Below are positions 1-7,588 of a DNA stretch of 25,244 nt, piece after piece; positions within the stretch are counted from its first letter, which is position 1; the number at the start of each line of letters is the position of its first letter. The position numbers and the translations under genes were made by a program. Under the pieces are notes generated by a model. It had not been told where the DNA came from and did no database searches. It saw only the letters and a list, made by a program, of their open reading frames with translations. Origin of the DNA: JBOHHM01 sp050725495 (GTDB lineage Bacteria; Pseudomonadota; Gammaproteobacteria; Burkholderiales; Burkholderiaceae_C); contig JBOHHM010000013.1 of NCBI GenBank assembly GCA_050725495.1, positions 1 to 25,244 on the forward strand. The letters run 5' to 3'.

Positions 1-1
1 C

Positions 2-883
2 GGCATCGAGCGCGGCAAGCTCAGCATGGACGTGGCCTACGAGGTGCTGCCCGACGGGCGGCTTACGGCCAGCAATCAGCTGGTGCTCAACCAGCTGCGC
101 TTTGGCGACAAGGTCGATGTCGCGCCCAACAGCCTGCCGGTGCGGCTGGCCGTGGCCCTGCTGGCCGACCGCAACGGCGTGATCGACATCGACCTGCCCG
201 TGAGCGGCTCGCTCAACGACCCGCAGTTCAGCCTGGGGCCCGTCATCTTCAAGGCGATCGTGAACCTGATCGTCAAGGCCGTGACCTCGCCGTTCAGCTT
301 GCTGGCCAGTGCCTTCGGCGGCGGCGGCGATGAACTCAGCATCGTGGGCTTTGCGCCTGGCAGCGCGGTGCTGACCGCCGAGGCGCGGCAGGGGCTGGAC
401 AAGGTGGCCAAGGCGCTGGTGGAACGCCCCGCATTGAAGATGACGGTGGTCGGCACGGCCAGTCTGGAGGCTGAGCGGGCCGGCTTCAAGCGCGAGCGCC
501 TCAAGCAGCTGGTGCAGGCCGAAAAGCGCCGCGAGGCCGTGCTGGCCGGCCAAACCGCGTCGGCCGTGGTCACGGTGAGCGAGGCCGAATACCCGGTCCT
601 GCTCAAGGAGGTGTACCGGCGCGCCGACATGCCCAAGCCGCGCAACCTGATCGGCCTGGCCAAGGATTTGCCGCCGGCCGAGATGGGGGCGCTGCTGCTG
701 GCCCATATCGCGGTCTCGGAAGACCTGATGCGCGAGCTGGCTGTGCAGCGCGGCGTGGCCGTCAAGGACTATCTGGTGTCGCGCCAGCTGCCGCTGGAGC
801 GGCTGTTCCTGGGGGCGGCCAAGGCCGTAGCGCCCGAGGCCAAATGGAGCCCGCGCGCCGAGCTGAAGCTGGCTGCCCAGTAG
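2..883 (+). CDS. DUF748 domain protein, C-terminal part (5' truncated by window edge)
   Basis: The frame is open from base 2, so the true start lies upstream; 293 residues are visible. The sequence resembles the C-terminal part of DUF748 proteins, large AsmA-related envelope proteins. It has a beta-rich stretch (LVLNQLRFGDKV), then a helical segment with IVNLIVKAVTSPFSLLASAFG, then the LSIVGFAPGSAVLTAEARQGLDKVAKAL segment, which resembles an OmpA-like fold and is common at DUF748 C-termini. Family members are thought to act in the periplasm or at the inner membrane in envelope homeostasis or lipid transfer; no precise reaction is established. The gene ends with TAG and the DUF349 gene follows 204 bp later on the same strand. 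Family assignment is fairly confident; the function is not known from sequence. Confidence 0.82.
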   Translation, partial: GIERGKLSMDVAYEVLPDGRLTASNQLVLNQLRFGDKVDVAPNSLPVRLAVALLADRNGVIDIDLPVSGSLNDPQFSLGPVIFKAIVNLIVKAVTSPFSLLASAFGGGGDELSIVGFAPGSAVLTAEARQGLDKVAKALVERPALKMTVVGTASLEAERAGFKRERLKQLVQAEKRREAVLAGQTASAVVTVSEAEYPVLLKEVYRRADMPKPRNLIGLAKDLPPAEMGALLLAHIAVSEDLMRELAVQRGVAVKDYLVSRQLPLERLFLGAAKAVAPEAKWSPRAELKLAAQ

Positions 884-1087
884 GGCTTGCGGGCCGGGGC
901 AGGGCGGCTTGGCCCGGCTTCAACCGCCGCCGATTCACGGTGAGCCGGGCCCTGGATTCCTGCTCCCCTCAAAACCGGGCGAAAATAGCGGTTTGGTCCG
1001 TGCCGCAGCCCCGTCCTACAGACGCCCGGGGCCGCGTGCGGGAACAGGTGGGCGAACCTGCCTCTTGACATTGACAATTTCATATCC
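884..1087 (+). other. Intergenic region upstream of the DUF349 gene
   Basis: This 204 bp stretch holds no convincing gene. A GC-rich GCCGGG/CCCGGC inverted pair lies just after the DUF748 stop but has no T-run, so I do not call a terminator. Just before the DUF349 start there are two adjoining TTGACA hexamers (1065-1070 and 1071-1076). They look like -35 boxes but have no -10 box between them and the ATG at 1088, so they are not assigned as a promoter. No purine-rich ribosome binding site is visible before 1088. Confidence 0.4.
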
Positions 1088-3901
1088 ATGCTCCGTTTCC
1101 CTCTCCTCAACAAAGCGCCCGAAGCTCCTGCCGTGACCTCCGCCCCCGCCAAACCCCATGAGCCGCATCCGCTCGACGCCCTGACCGGCGGCGCGTTTTC
1201 CGCATCCACCTCGGGCGAACGCGCAGCCCGCATCCGCGAGTGGCTGGCTGCCAACCCCAGCCCGGAGCAGCTGCACGAGGTGTTCAAGGAGATGAGCGGG
1301 CGCGACAAGGGCGCGGCCAAACCCTTGCGTGAGAAGCTGGACGAACTCAAGCGCGCCAAGGGACAGGAAGCCCTCGCCGCCGAGTGGGCCGACAAGGCCC
1401 AGGCCCTGCTCGCAGGCCCCAAGCTCAACATCGCCGACGCCCTGGCCTGGCAGCGCGACGCCGCCAAGGCCGGCGCGCCGCTGAGCAAGGAACCGCTGGC
1501 CGCCATCAAGGTGCAGCTGATGGAGCGCATGAAGGTGATCGAGGACTTGCAGCACCGCGTGCAGGTCCAGCGCGAAGCCGCCGTGCTGCTGGCCCAGCGC
1601 ATCGAGGTGCTCTCCACCAAGCCCTGGCGCGATGCCCAGGCCGCCCTGGAGGTGCTGAGCGCCGACGTGGCGCACTGGCAGGCCCAAGCGCAGGAGATCG
1701 TGGCTGACGCCATCTGGTCCAGCGTGGACGCCAAATTCCCGCCGCTGCTCGAGGCCTCCAAGGCCCAGCTGCTGGTGGTGTGGGAGGCGTTCCAGGGAGC
1801 GCTGTCGCAGGCTGCGGCCGCTGCCGACGACGCGGCCGCGCCGCTGCCGCCGGTACCGGTCTGGGCCGACGAGTTGCGCGTCGCGCGCGGCGTGCCCGTG
1901 GAGGCGCTGCCGAAGCCCGCGAAACCCAAGGTGGACCCTGAAATCCGCGCCAAGGCCTCCCAGTCCGTGCGCGAGGTGCTATCAAAATTGGAGCAGGAAG
2001 TCACCGAGGGCCATGGCAAGGCCAGCGCCGGTGCGGCCGCCGCGCTGCGCAATGCGCTCAAGGAGTATGGCAAGCTGATCGACGCCTCGCTCGAAAACCA
2101 GGCCCATGCCGCCCTCGCCGCCGCCGGCGAACTCGAAGGCTGGCAGCGCTGGCGCGCCGACCAGTTGCGCGAGGAGCTGGTGGCCAAAGCCGAAGGCCTG
2201 CTCAAACGTCAGGACAAGGACGGGCAGCCCCTGCCCGAGGGCCAGGCGCCCAAGGCCATACTGGGCGGGCGCAAGATGCAGGAAACCCTGCGCGCCCTGC
2301 GTGAACAGTGGAAGCAGACCGACCAGGGCGGCGTGCCCAACCATGCGCTGTGGAAGCGTTTCGACGATGCCTGCAACGAAGCCCACAAGGTGGTCGAAGT
2401 CTGGCTGGACAAGCTCAAGGCCGACGCCGCCGAGCACCGGGCCCAACGCTTGGCCCTGCTCGAGGAGGTCAAGGCTTGGACGGCAGCTCACGCCTCTTTC
2501 GGCGACTGGAAAGCCATCAACCGCGCCCTGCACCAGTTTGCCGACCGCTGGCGCGAGGCCGGGCACCTGAGCGAGAAGGCCTTTGCCGAACTGCAGCCGC
2601 TGTGGAAGCAGGCCTTCCAGGCGGCCGGCGCCCCGCTGGAGGCCGCGCAGAAAGCCAGCGTCGAACGCCGCCAGGCCCTGATCGCCGAAGCTCTCACGCT
2701 GGGCGCCGCGCCCCAGCTGCGCGTCGATGCCGTCAAGGCCTTGCAGCAGCGCTGGCAGGCCGAGGCCCAGACCGTGCCGCTGGAGCGCAAGTATGAGCAG
2801 AAGCTGTGGGACGCGTTCCGCAAGCCGATCGACGAGGCCTTCAACCGCAAGACCGCCGAGCGTGAAAAAGCCGCCTCGGCCCTGAGCGAGCGCGACCGCG
2901 CAGTGCTGGAGGCCTCCAAAGCTCTGGAGGCCGCCAATGCGAGCGGTGATGCTCAGCAGATCCGCTCCGCCATGGCGGCGCTGGAAGCCGCGCTGCGCGG
3001 CCAGGCGCAAGCCGCGGCCGCCGTGGCGCAAGCCGCCGAATCTGTATCCGATCAGGCCGAAGCCCAGACCGGTGAATCGCAACCCGCTACAGAAAATTTA
3101 GCGGATGAGGCTCTGTCTGAAGGTGTAGCGGTCGCCGAGGCTGTGTCCGACACCGCCGAAGCCGCGCCGGCGGCACCCGCGGAGCCGCCCAAAGCGGCGC
3201 CCAAGCGCGTGGTGGCCGTGCGCGGCGACGACCGCCCCGGCATGAAAAAGGTCGAGCTCGCGCCCGCAGGCCGCGGTGGCAAGTTCGGCGACCGCCGCGA
3301 GGGTCGACGCGAAGGCGGCCGCGACAGCAGATTCGGTGACCGCCGCGACGACCGCGCCCCGCGCCATGACGCTCGTGGCGGCGATCGCGGCGGCGATCGC
3401 GGCGGCCGTTTCGGCGAGCGCCCTGTCTACGAAGACCGCGGCCCCAGGCTCGGCGACGCCGCTTTCCGCGCCCAGCGCGAGGCGCTGGAGCACGCCCAGC
3501 AGGCCCTGAAGAAACTCGCGGCCCAGGCCCATGGCGAAGCGCTCACGCAGTTGCTCAGCGCCTGGGAGCAGCGCGATGCGGCCAAACTGCCCAGCGTCCA
3601 GGAACTGGGCAGCCGCGTCACGCCGGCTACCCGCAGCGCCTGGACGCAAGCCCTCGGCGCTGCGCCGGCCGGCGATGCGTCGGAGGCCCTGTTGCGGCTG
3701 GAAATGGCGGCCGAAGCGCCGACGCCGGCCGAACACCTGAACGCCCGCCGTGCCCTGCAGCTGCAGCTGCTCACCCGGCGCAACGATCCCGCCCCGGCCC
3801 AAACCTGGGCCCAGGATGCGGCCAAGGTGCTGGCCAGCGACTTCGAGGCCGGCAAGGCCAGGCGCGTGCAGAACGTGCTGAAGGTGTTGCTCAAGCGTTG
3901 A
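1088..3901 (+). CDS. DUF349 domain-containing protein with Arg/Gly-rich linker
   Basis: This 937-residue protein is mostly alpha-helical and rich in Ala, Glu, Lys and Gln. At least three DUF349 repeats are visible by their spaced tryptophans: REQWKQTDQG...LWKRFDDACN near residues 405-434, ADRWREAGHL...LWKQAF near 485-512, and QQRWQAEAQT...LWDAFRKPID near 552-583. DUF349 proteins are found across beta- and gammaproteobacteria; their molecular role is unclear to me. An Ala/Glu-rich linker (about 630-720) leads into an Arg/Gly/Asp-rich low-complexity segment (about 725-785) with GDRR and RGGDRGGDRGG patterns resembling an RNA-binding RGG tract, followed by a helical C-terminal domain. The ATG at 1088 is the only reasonable start, though no ribosome binding site precedes it. 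A strong terminator follows. Two short GCTA-type palindromes lie inside the frame (1978-1994 and 3084-3104). Confidence 0.9.
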   Translation: MLRFPLLNKAPEAPAVTSAPAKPHEPHPLDALTGGAFSASTSGERAARIREWLAANPSPEQLHEVFKEMSGRDKGAAKPLREKLDELKRAKGQEALAAEWADKAQALLAGPKLNIADALAWQRDAAKAGAPLSKEPLAAIKVQLMERMKVIEDLQHRVQVQREAAVLLAQRIEVLSTKPWRDAQAALEVLSADVAHWQAQAQEIVADAIWSSVDAKFPPLLEASKAQLLVVWEAFQGALSQAAAAADDAAAPLPPVPVWADELRVARGVPVEALPKPAKPKVDPEIRAKASQSVREVLSKLEQEVTEGHGKASAGAAAALRNALKEYGKLIDASLENQAHAALAAAGELEGWQRWRADQLREELVAKAEGLLKRQDKDGQPLPEGQAPKAILGGRKMQETLRALREQWKQTDQGGVPNHALWKRFDDACNEAHKVVEVWLDKLKADAAEHRAQRLALLEEVKAWTAAHASFGDWKAINRALHQFADRWREAGHLSEKAFAELQPLWKQAFQAAGAPLEAAQKASVERRQALIAEALTLGAAPQLRVDAVKALQQRWQAEAQTVPLERKYEQKLWDAFRKPIDEAFNRKTAEREKAASALSERDRAVLEASKALEAANASGDAQQIRSAMAALEAALRGQAQAAAAVAQAAESVSDQAEAQTGESQPATENLADEALSEGVAVAEAVSDTAEAAPAAPAEPPKAAPKRVVAVRGDDRPGMKKVELAPAGRGGKFGDRREGRREGGRDSRFGDRRDDRAPRHDARGGDRGGDRGGRFGERPVYEDRGPRLGDAAFRAQREALEHAQQALKKLAAQAHGEALTQLLSAWEQRDAAKLPSVQELGSRVTPATRSAWTQALGAAPAGDASEALLRLEMAAEAPTPAEHLNARRALQLQLLTRRNDPAPAQTWAQDAAKVLASDFEAGKARRVQNVLKVLLKR

Positions 3902-3920
3902 GCCTGACTCGGCGTCCCAT

Positions 3921-3953
3921 CCTTCATGCCGCATGGTGGCATGAAGGTTTTTT
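3921..3953 (+). terminator. Rho-independent terminator of the DUF349 gene
   Basis: A perfect 10-bp stem, CCTTCATGCC (3921-3930) with GGCATGAAGG (3938-3947), closes a 7-nt loop and is followed by six T residues (3948-3953). It begins 19 nt after the DUF349 stop. The antitoxin start at 3965 is only 11 nt further on, so the toxin-antitoxin pair has almost no room for its own promoter downstream of the hairpin. Its transcription probably begins inside the DUF349 gene or comes from readthrough. Confidence 0.9.
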
Positions 3954-3964
3954 GGGGATTGGCC

Positions 3965-4370
3965 ATGCTCAAGGAAGTCGGCGCCAGCGGCCAGATCTCG
4001 CTGGGCAAGAAGTACGCGGGGCAGTTGTTCGACGTGGTGTTTCATCCCCGATGGCCGTGTCGAACTCGTTCCGATGAAGGCCGTGCCTGCGGTGCAGCAG
4101 CCCGCGCAGGTGGCGCAAGAAGAGATTGCCGCCTACCGCATCGGCGACGGCTGGCTCACGCCGGAGCGCCTGGCACGGCGCAAGGTGGCCGCCGAGCGCA
4201 TGCCTGAGGAACTGGAGGCGGCGCGCAGCCAGTGGGAGGCCGAAAACAAGGAGGTCATCGAGGCCTTCAACGAGCGTGCGCGCAAGATCGGCTCCATGGG
4301 CCGGCGCATTCACGAGTGGCGCAAAGCCAAAGCCGAGCGCGAAGCGGCCGAATCGCAAGGCAAAGCTTGA
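3965..4370 (+). pseudogene. CcdA-like antitoxin with AbrB-like N-terminus, frameshifted
   Basis: Two overlapping frames together make one protein of about 134 residues. The first, from ATG 3965 (preceded by GGGG at 3954-3957), encodes MLKEVGASGQISLGKKYAGQ up to VVFHP; the GQISLGK segment resembles ribbon-type AbrB/antitoxin N-termini. At the CCCC run 4046-4049 the frame goes off. If one C is removed the frame reads DGRVELVPMKAVPAV and continues to TGA at 4368-4370. The C-terminal part (RSQWEAENKEVIEAFNERA, then RKIGSM) matches the CcdB-binding tail of CcdA (W..EN.E, then G-S). A ccdB-like gene starts 4 nt downstream. The CcdA part could still be made alone from ATG 4074 (98 residues). Possible causes are a real inactivating mutation, a sequencing error, or +1 ribosomal frameshifting at CCC-C before a CGA codon. 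The sequence does not decide between them. Confidence 0.75.
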
Positions 4371-4374
4371 GCCC

Positions 4375-4689
4375 ATGGCCCATTTCGATGTTTACCGCCA
4401 CCCGGTCGAGGAGTTGAGGGATGAGCAGCCTTATGTGATGGAACTACAAAGCAGCCTTGTGCGTTCTCCCCTGGCCCGGATCACGATCCCTCTGGCGCGA
4501 TTGGGAACCGACATGCTGCCTATGTCCAGGCTCAACCCGCGCGTGGAAGTGGCGGGTGAAACGCTGGTGCTGGACACCTTGTTCATCTCGTCATTTGACC
4601 CTGCTGAGCTGCGCCGTCCTGTTGGTAACCTACGCGCTGAAGCCGACGCCATCTGGTCCGCGCTCGACTACGCCCTGCACGGCCACTGA
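4375..4689 (+). CDS. ccdB: CcdB-like toxin (putative gyrase poison)
   Basis: This 104-residue protein is close in length to E. coli CcdB (101). It shares the N-terminal FDVYRH start (FKVYTY in F-plasmid CcdB), the MELQSSLVRSPLARITIPLA segment ([20 protein letters not shown]), and the later VAGETLVLDTLFISSF and NLRAEADAIWSALD stretches. CcdB binds GyrA and traps cleaved DNA. The last residues are LDYALHGH, not the terminal Trp-Gly-Ile used by F-plasmid CcdB for gyrase poisoning, so the target or activity may differ. The start ATG 4375 lies 4 nt after the antitoxin stop, implying translational coupling. Since the antitoxin frame is disrupted, this toxin must be weak, inactive, poorly expressed, or held by the downstream CcdA fragment. 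Family confidence is high; activity is uncertain. Confidence 0.85.
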   Translation: MAHFDVYRHPVEELRDEQPYVMELQSSLVRSPLARITIPLARLGTDMLPMSRLNPRVEVAGETLVLDTLFISSFDPAELRRPVGNLRAEADAIWSALDYALHGH

Positions 4690-4730
4690 GGTCGCCCCAT
4701 TCCCACATGATCTCAACATCGCGCGCAGGC

Positions 4731-4755
4731 AGTTGCTACAAACTTGATAGCTACT
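4731..4755. repeat. GCTA-type AT-rich palindrome at the 3' end of mtfA
   Basis: An imperfect palindrome with arms AGTTGCTA and TAGCTACT around a short AT-rich centre. It lies between the convergent ccdB and mtfA genes and touches the mtfA stop codon (TCA at 4755-4757 on this strand). It belongs with the other GCTAT...ATAGC elements of this window and could act as a weak bidirectional hairpin. Confidence 0.6.
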
Positions 4756-5561
4756 CACGACCATCTGGTATGGGTGGCGGGTTCATCTGGCCTGAAAAAT
4801 CCGTCAAACAGCGGCACCAGTGCAGCAAACTCCTCGCTGAACCTGTCGCGGCTCACGAAATAGGCCTCGCAGGCCACGGCAAAGAATTCAGCGACGGACT
4901 CCGCGCCATAGGGGTCGAGCCAGGGCGACTCGCCGCCAAAGCGTTCGGCAATGGTGACCTGTTCGCGAAAGGCCTCGTAGGCCGGTTGCAGCACGGCAAA
5001 CCAGGCTTGGCGCTTCTCGCGTGAGGCCAGCGGCGGGCAGCCGTCGGCCGCGCCGTCGCGCATGTCGATCTTGTGGACGAATTCGTGGATGGCCACGTTA
5101 TAGCCCTGGCCGGCGGTGCGGCCTGCGCTGGCCACATCGTGCCAGTTCAGCATCACCGGGCCGCGCTCCATGGCTTCGCCCGCGAGCACCTCGTCGTAGC
5201 GGTGGACGATGCCTTGCTCGTCCATGGTTTCGCGGTGCGCCACCACTTCGCCGCGGTGGACGACGATGCCGACGAAGTCGTCGTACCAGCGCAGCGCGGA
5301 TCTCGGTTCATGGGGCCGCCCGAGGTGCAGGATCGGCAGCACGGCTTGCGCGGCAATGGCCACCGCCACCGCGTCGGTGATCTGAAAGCCGTGCGCGCCG
5401 TGGAACTCCTTGGCGCTCAGGAATTCGCCGGCCAGTGTGCGCAGGCGATCGACTTCCGCCGTGGGGCGCTGGCTCAGAAAGGGGTAGCGCGCGAGCACGG
5501 CCTGCCACAGCGGCTCAGGGATGGTGCGCGTCGGGCGGCGCCTGCGCAGCCATCCGAACAT
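4755..5561 (-). CDS. mtfA: MtfA-type zinc-dependent peptidase (M90 family)
   Basis: The 268-residue product matches the MtfA/YeeI family throughout. It begins MFGWLRRRRP, has the PLWQAVLARYPFLSQ helix, and carries the zinc-protease motif HEFVH (His159-Glu160...His163) inside NVAIHEFVHKIDM. Glu225 in AESVAEFFAV is the likely third zinc ligand. In E. coli, MtfA binds the repressor Mlc and so links to glucose PTS control, and it also shows aminopeptidase activity; whether an Mlc-like partner exists here cannot be seen. It is the last gene of the minus-strand run. Its ATG shares one base with the lpxH stop (TGATG), so translation is probably coupled. A GCTA palindrome abuts its stop. There is no signal peptide, so the protein should be cytosolic. 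Confidence 0.92.
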   Translation of the reverse strand: MFGWLRRRRPTRTIPEPLWQAVLARYPFLSQRPTAEVDRLRTLAGEFLSAKEFHGAHGFQITDAVAVAIAAQAVLPILHLGRPHEPRSALRWYDDFVGIVVHRGEVVAHRETMDEQGIVHRYDEVLAGEAMERGPVMLNWHDVASAGRTAGQGYNVAIHEFVHKIDMRDGAADGCPPLASREKRQAWFAVLQPAYEAFREQVTIAERFGGESPWLDPYGAESVAEFFAVACEAYFVSRDRFSEEFAALVPLFDGFFRPDEPATHTRWS

Positions 5562-6352
5562 CAGCGCAACTCGATGCGTTGCGGGCCCCCGGGCTGCCCA
5601 AGCGTGAGCCGCAAGACCTGCTGGCGCGGCGGTGTGGCGCCGCCGTCCCAGTCGCTGAGGACGATGCGCGTCATGGGCACGCCGGCGACCAGCCCCATCT
5701 CATGTTGTGCGGGCTTGTGGGTGTGGCCGTGAATCATGACCGGGGCTTGCGCGGCCTGCAGCCAATCGCGCACGGCCTCGGCATTCAGGTCGGCATAGTC
5801 GACGCCCGAGCGCTTGCGTTGCTCGCTCGCATCGCGCATCTGGCGAGCAATCGCTTCGCGCTGCGCCAGGGGCCTGGCCAGAAACTCGTCGCGCCACTGG
5901 GTCGTGCGCACCTGCTGGCGAAACTGCATGTAGTCGCTATCGTCCAGGCACAGCGCGTCGCCGTGGGTCAGCAGCCAGCGTCGGCCGTCAAAGTCGAGGA
6001 TGGCCGGGTCGTTGAGCAGTTTGGCATGGCACTGGCGCAGAAACACGTCGCCGACCAGAAAGTCGCGATTGCCGCGCATGAAGTACACGGCCGTGCGCTG
6101 CGCCGCCGAGCGCAGCAGGGTGGCGCAATCGCGGGCAAAGCCGTCGCCATCGGCCGCATCGTCGCCGACCCAGACTTCGAAGAAGTCGCCCAGAATGAAC
6201 AGCGCATCGGCGCTCTGGCCGGCCAGATAGCGCTGCAGGGCGGCAAAGGTCGCGGGCTGCGCCGGCGTCAAATGCAGGTCGGAAATGAAGTCGACCGTGC
6301 GCCAATCCTGCGGCGCAACGAGCTGCGCGAACGGGGGCACGGTCGAGGTCAT
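5561..6352 (-). CDS. lpxH: UDP-2,3-diacylglucosamine diphosphatase LpxH
   Basis: The 263-residue product is a calcineurin-like metallophosphoesterase of the LpxH type. Metal and catalytic motifs appear in order: DLH (Asp25, His27), GDFFEVWVGDD (Asp56), GNRDF (Asn95), LTHGD (His130) and HGHTH (His208-His212). LpxH hydrolyses UDP-2,3-diacylglucosamine to lipid X and UMP, the fourth step of lipid A synthesis, on the cytoplasmic face of the inner membrane. Its presence confirms a Gram-negative cell with lipopolysaccharide. Length is normal or slightly long for the family (about 240-260). It follows ppiB by 25 nt and shares one base with mtfA. The ribosome binding site is weak, which fits translation within an operon. 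Confidence 0.95.
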   Translation of the reverse strand: MTSTVPPFAQLVAPQDWRTVDFISDLHLTPAQPATFAALQRYLAGQSADALFILGDFFEVWVGDDAADGDGFARDCATLLRSAAQRTAVYFMRGNRDFLVGDVFLRQCHAKLLNDPAILDFDGRRWLLTHGDALCLDDSDYMQFRQQVRTTQWRDEFLARPLAQREAIARQMRDASEQRKRSGVDYADLNAEAVRDWLQAAQAPVMIHGHTHKPAQHEMGLVAGVPMTRIVLSDWDGGATPPRQQVLRLTLGQPGGPQRIELR

Positions 6353-6377
6353 GAGGGCGGCAGATCCCGGGCAGGGC

Positions 6378-6884
6378 TTAGAGGGCGACCGCTTTCTCGA
6401 TCACGACGTCCTCGTTCGGCACGTCGTCGTGGAAGCCCTTGCGGCCGGTCTTGACGGCCTTGATTTTGTCGACCACCTCGGTGCCGGCCACGACCTTGCC
6501 GAACACGGCATAGCCCCAGCCCTGCAGGCTGGGAGCCGTGTGGTTCAGAAAGCCATTGTCGGCCACGTTGATGAAGAACTGCGCGGTGGCCGAATGCGGC
6601 GCTTGCGTGCGCGCCATGGCCACGGTGTAGTTGTTGTTCTTCAGGCCGTTGTTGGCTTCGTTGTCGATGGGCGCGTCGGTCGGCTTTTGCGTCATGCCGG
6701 GCTCGAAGCCGCCGCCCTGGATCATGAAGCCCGGAATCACGCGGTGGAAGATGGTCTTGTTGTAGTGACCCTTGTTCACATAGTTCAGGAAGTTGGCGAC
6801 CGATTTCGGCGCCTTCTCCTGGTCGAGTTCGATCGTGATCACGCCGTAGTCAATGATGTGGAGTTCGACTTTGGGGTTGCTCAT
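6378..6884 (-). CDS. ppiB: Cytoplasmic peptidyl-prolyl cis-trans isomerase (cyclophilin, PpiB type)
   Basis: The 168-residue cyclophilin has no signal peptide and so should be cytosolic. Active-site motifs are visible: FHRVIPGFMIQGGGF (catalytic Arg in FHRV), MARTQAPHSATAQFFINV, and a C-terminal GYAVFGKVV. The enzyme speeds cis-trans isomerisation of Xaa-Pro bonds in folding proteins. A good ribosome binding site (AAGGA) precedes the ATG, which lies 11 nt after the stop of the periplasmic cyclophilin gene. Two adjacent cyclophilin genes, one exported and one not, suggest an old duplication with retargeting. Family assignment is secure; PpiB rather than another cyclophilin name rests on length and the lack of a signal. 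Confidence 0.95.
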   Translation of the reverse strand: MSNPKVELHIIDYGVITIELDQEKAPKSVANFLNYVNKGHYNKTIFHRVIPGFMIQGGGFEPGMTQKPTDAPIDNEANNGLKNNNYTVAMARTQAPHSATAQFFINVADNGFLNHTAPSLQGWGYAVFGKVVAGTEVVDKIKAVKTGRKGFHDDVPNEDVVIEKAVAL

Positions 6885-6895
6885 GGCTATGTCCT

Positions 6896-7588
6896 TTATT
6901 TCAGCAGCGTGGCTGCGTTGATGATGATGGGCGTTTGGGGAACGTCGCTGGGAAAAGGCCCGCCCGCGCCGGTGGGCACGGCCTTGATCTTGTTGACCAC
7001 GTCCATGCCGCTGACGACCTTGCCGAATACGGTGTAGCCAAACAGCTGGGGTGCGTTCAGCAGGTTGGCACGCGGCGTGTTTTCGTACACCCGGCCCTGG
7101 TACTCAAACTTGGGCACGGGGTCGCCGCTGGGGATGGGCGTGGGGTCGAGGAAGGCGTTGTCGCGGACGTTGATGAAGAACTGCGCCGAGGCCGAATGCG
7201 GGTCGCTGGTGCGGGCCATGGCCAGCGTGCCGACCGTGTTTTTCGGACCGCCCTTGGCCAGCGCTTCGCGGCCTTCGTGGACCACGGGCGCGCGCGTCGG
7301 TTTTTGCACGTACTTGGCGTCAAAGCCGCCGCCCTGCACCATGAAGTTGTCGATCACGCGGTGGAAGAGGGTGCCGTCGTAGTGCTTGTCCTTGACATAC
7401 TGCAGGAAGTTGTCCACTGTCTTGGGCGCCTTGTCGGGGTAGACCTCGACCACGAAGTCGCCGGCGCTCGTGACGAACTTGACCCTGGGCGTGTCCGCCG
7501 CGCCGGCCATGCCCGCGCCCGCCATCAGGCCGCAGGCCATCATCGCCGCCGCAGTGCGGCGGGTCATTCCGGTTATGGATGCCTTCAT
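6896..7588 (-). CDS. Periplasmic peptidyl-prolyl cis-trans isomerase (cyclophilin, PpiA-like)
   Basis: The 230-residue product begins MKASITGMTRRTAAAMMACG and has a signal peptide likely cut near GMAGA/ADTP, so it should be periplasmic. The cyclophilin domain has VEVYPDKAPKTVDNF, LFHRVIDNFMVQGGGF, MARTSDPHSASAQFFINV and GYTVFGKVVSG. It carries an insertion relative to PpiB (about residues 160-190: DPTPIPSGDPVPKFEYQGRV). I chose ATG 7588 because it gives a proper signal peptide, has an AGGAG site 7 nt upstream, and overlaps the stop of the L,D-transpeptidase gene by ATGA. An upstream in-frame start would lie inside that gene and destroy the signal sequence. Export next to a cell-wall enzyme suggests a role in folding envelope proteins. 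Confidence 0.93.
   Translation of the reverse strand: MKASITGMTRRTAAAMMACGLMAGAGMAGAADTPRVKFVTSAGDFVVEVYPDKAPKTVDNFLQYVKDKHYDGTLFHRVIDNFMVQGGGFDAKYVQKPTRAPVVHEGREALAKGGPKNTVGTLAMARTSDPHSASAQFFINVRDNAFLDPTPIPSGDPVPKFEYQGRVYENTPRANLLNAPQLFGYTVFGKVVSGMDVVNKIKAVPTGAGGPFPSDVPQTPIIINAATLLK

Noticed and set aside
76..765. Long minus-strand open frame opposite the DUF748 gene, and many similar frames throughout
   Set aside because: GC-rich coding sequence yields long antisense frames. Their products are low-complexity Arg/Ser/Ala-rich sequences with no recognisable family.
3381..3400. GCGATCGC octamers as cyanobacterial HIP1-type sites
   Set aside because: Only two copies are present, both inside a coding tandem repeat for Gly-Asp-Arg-Gly in a betaproteobacterial context.
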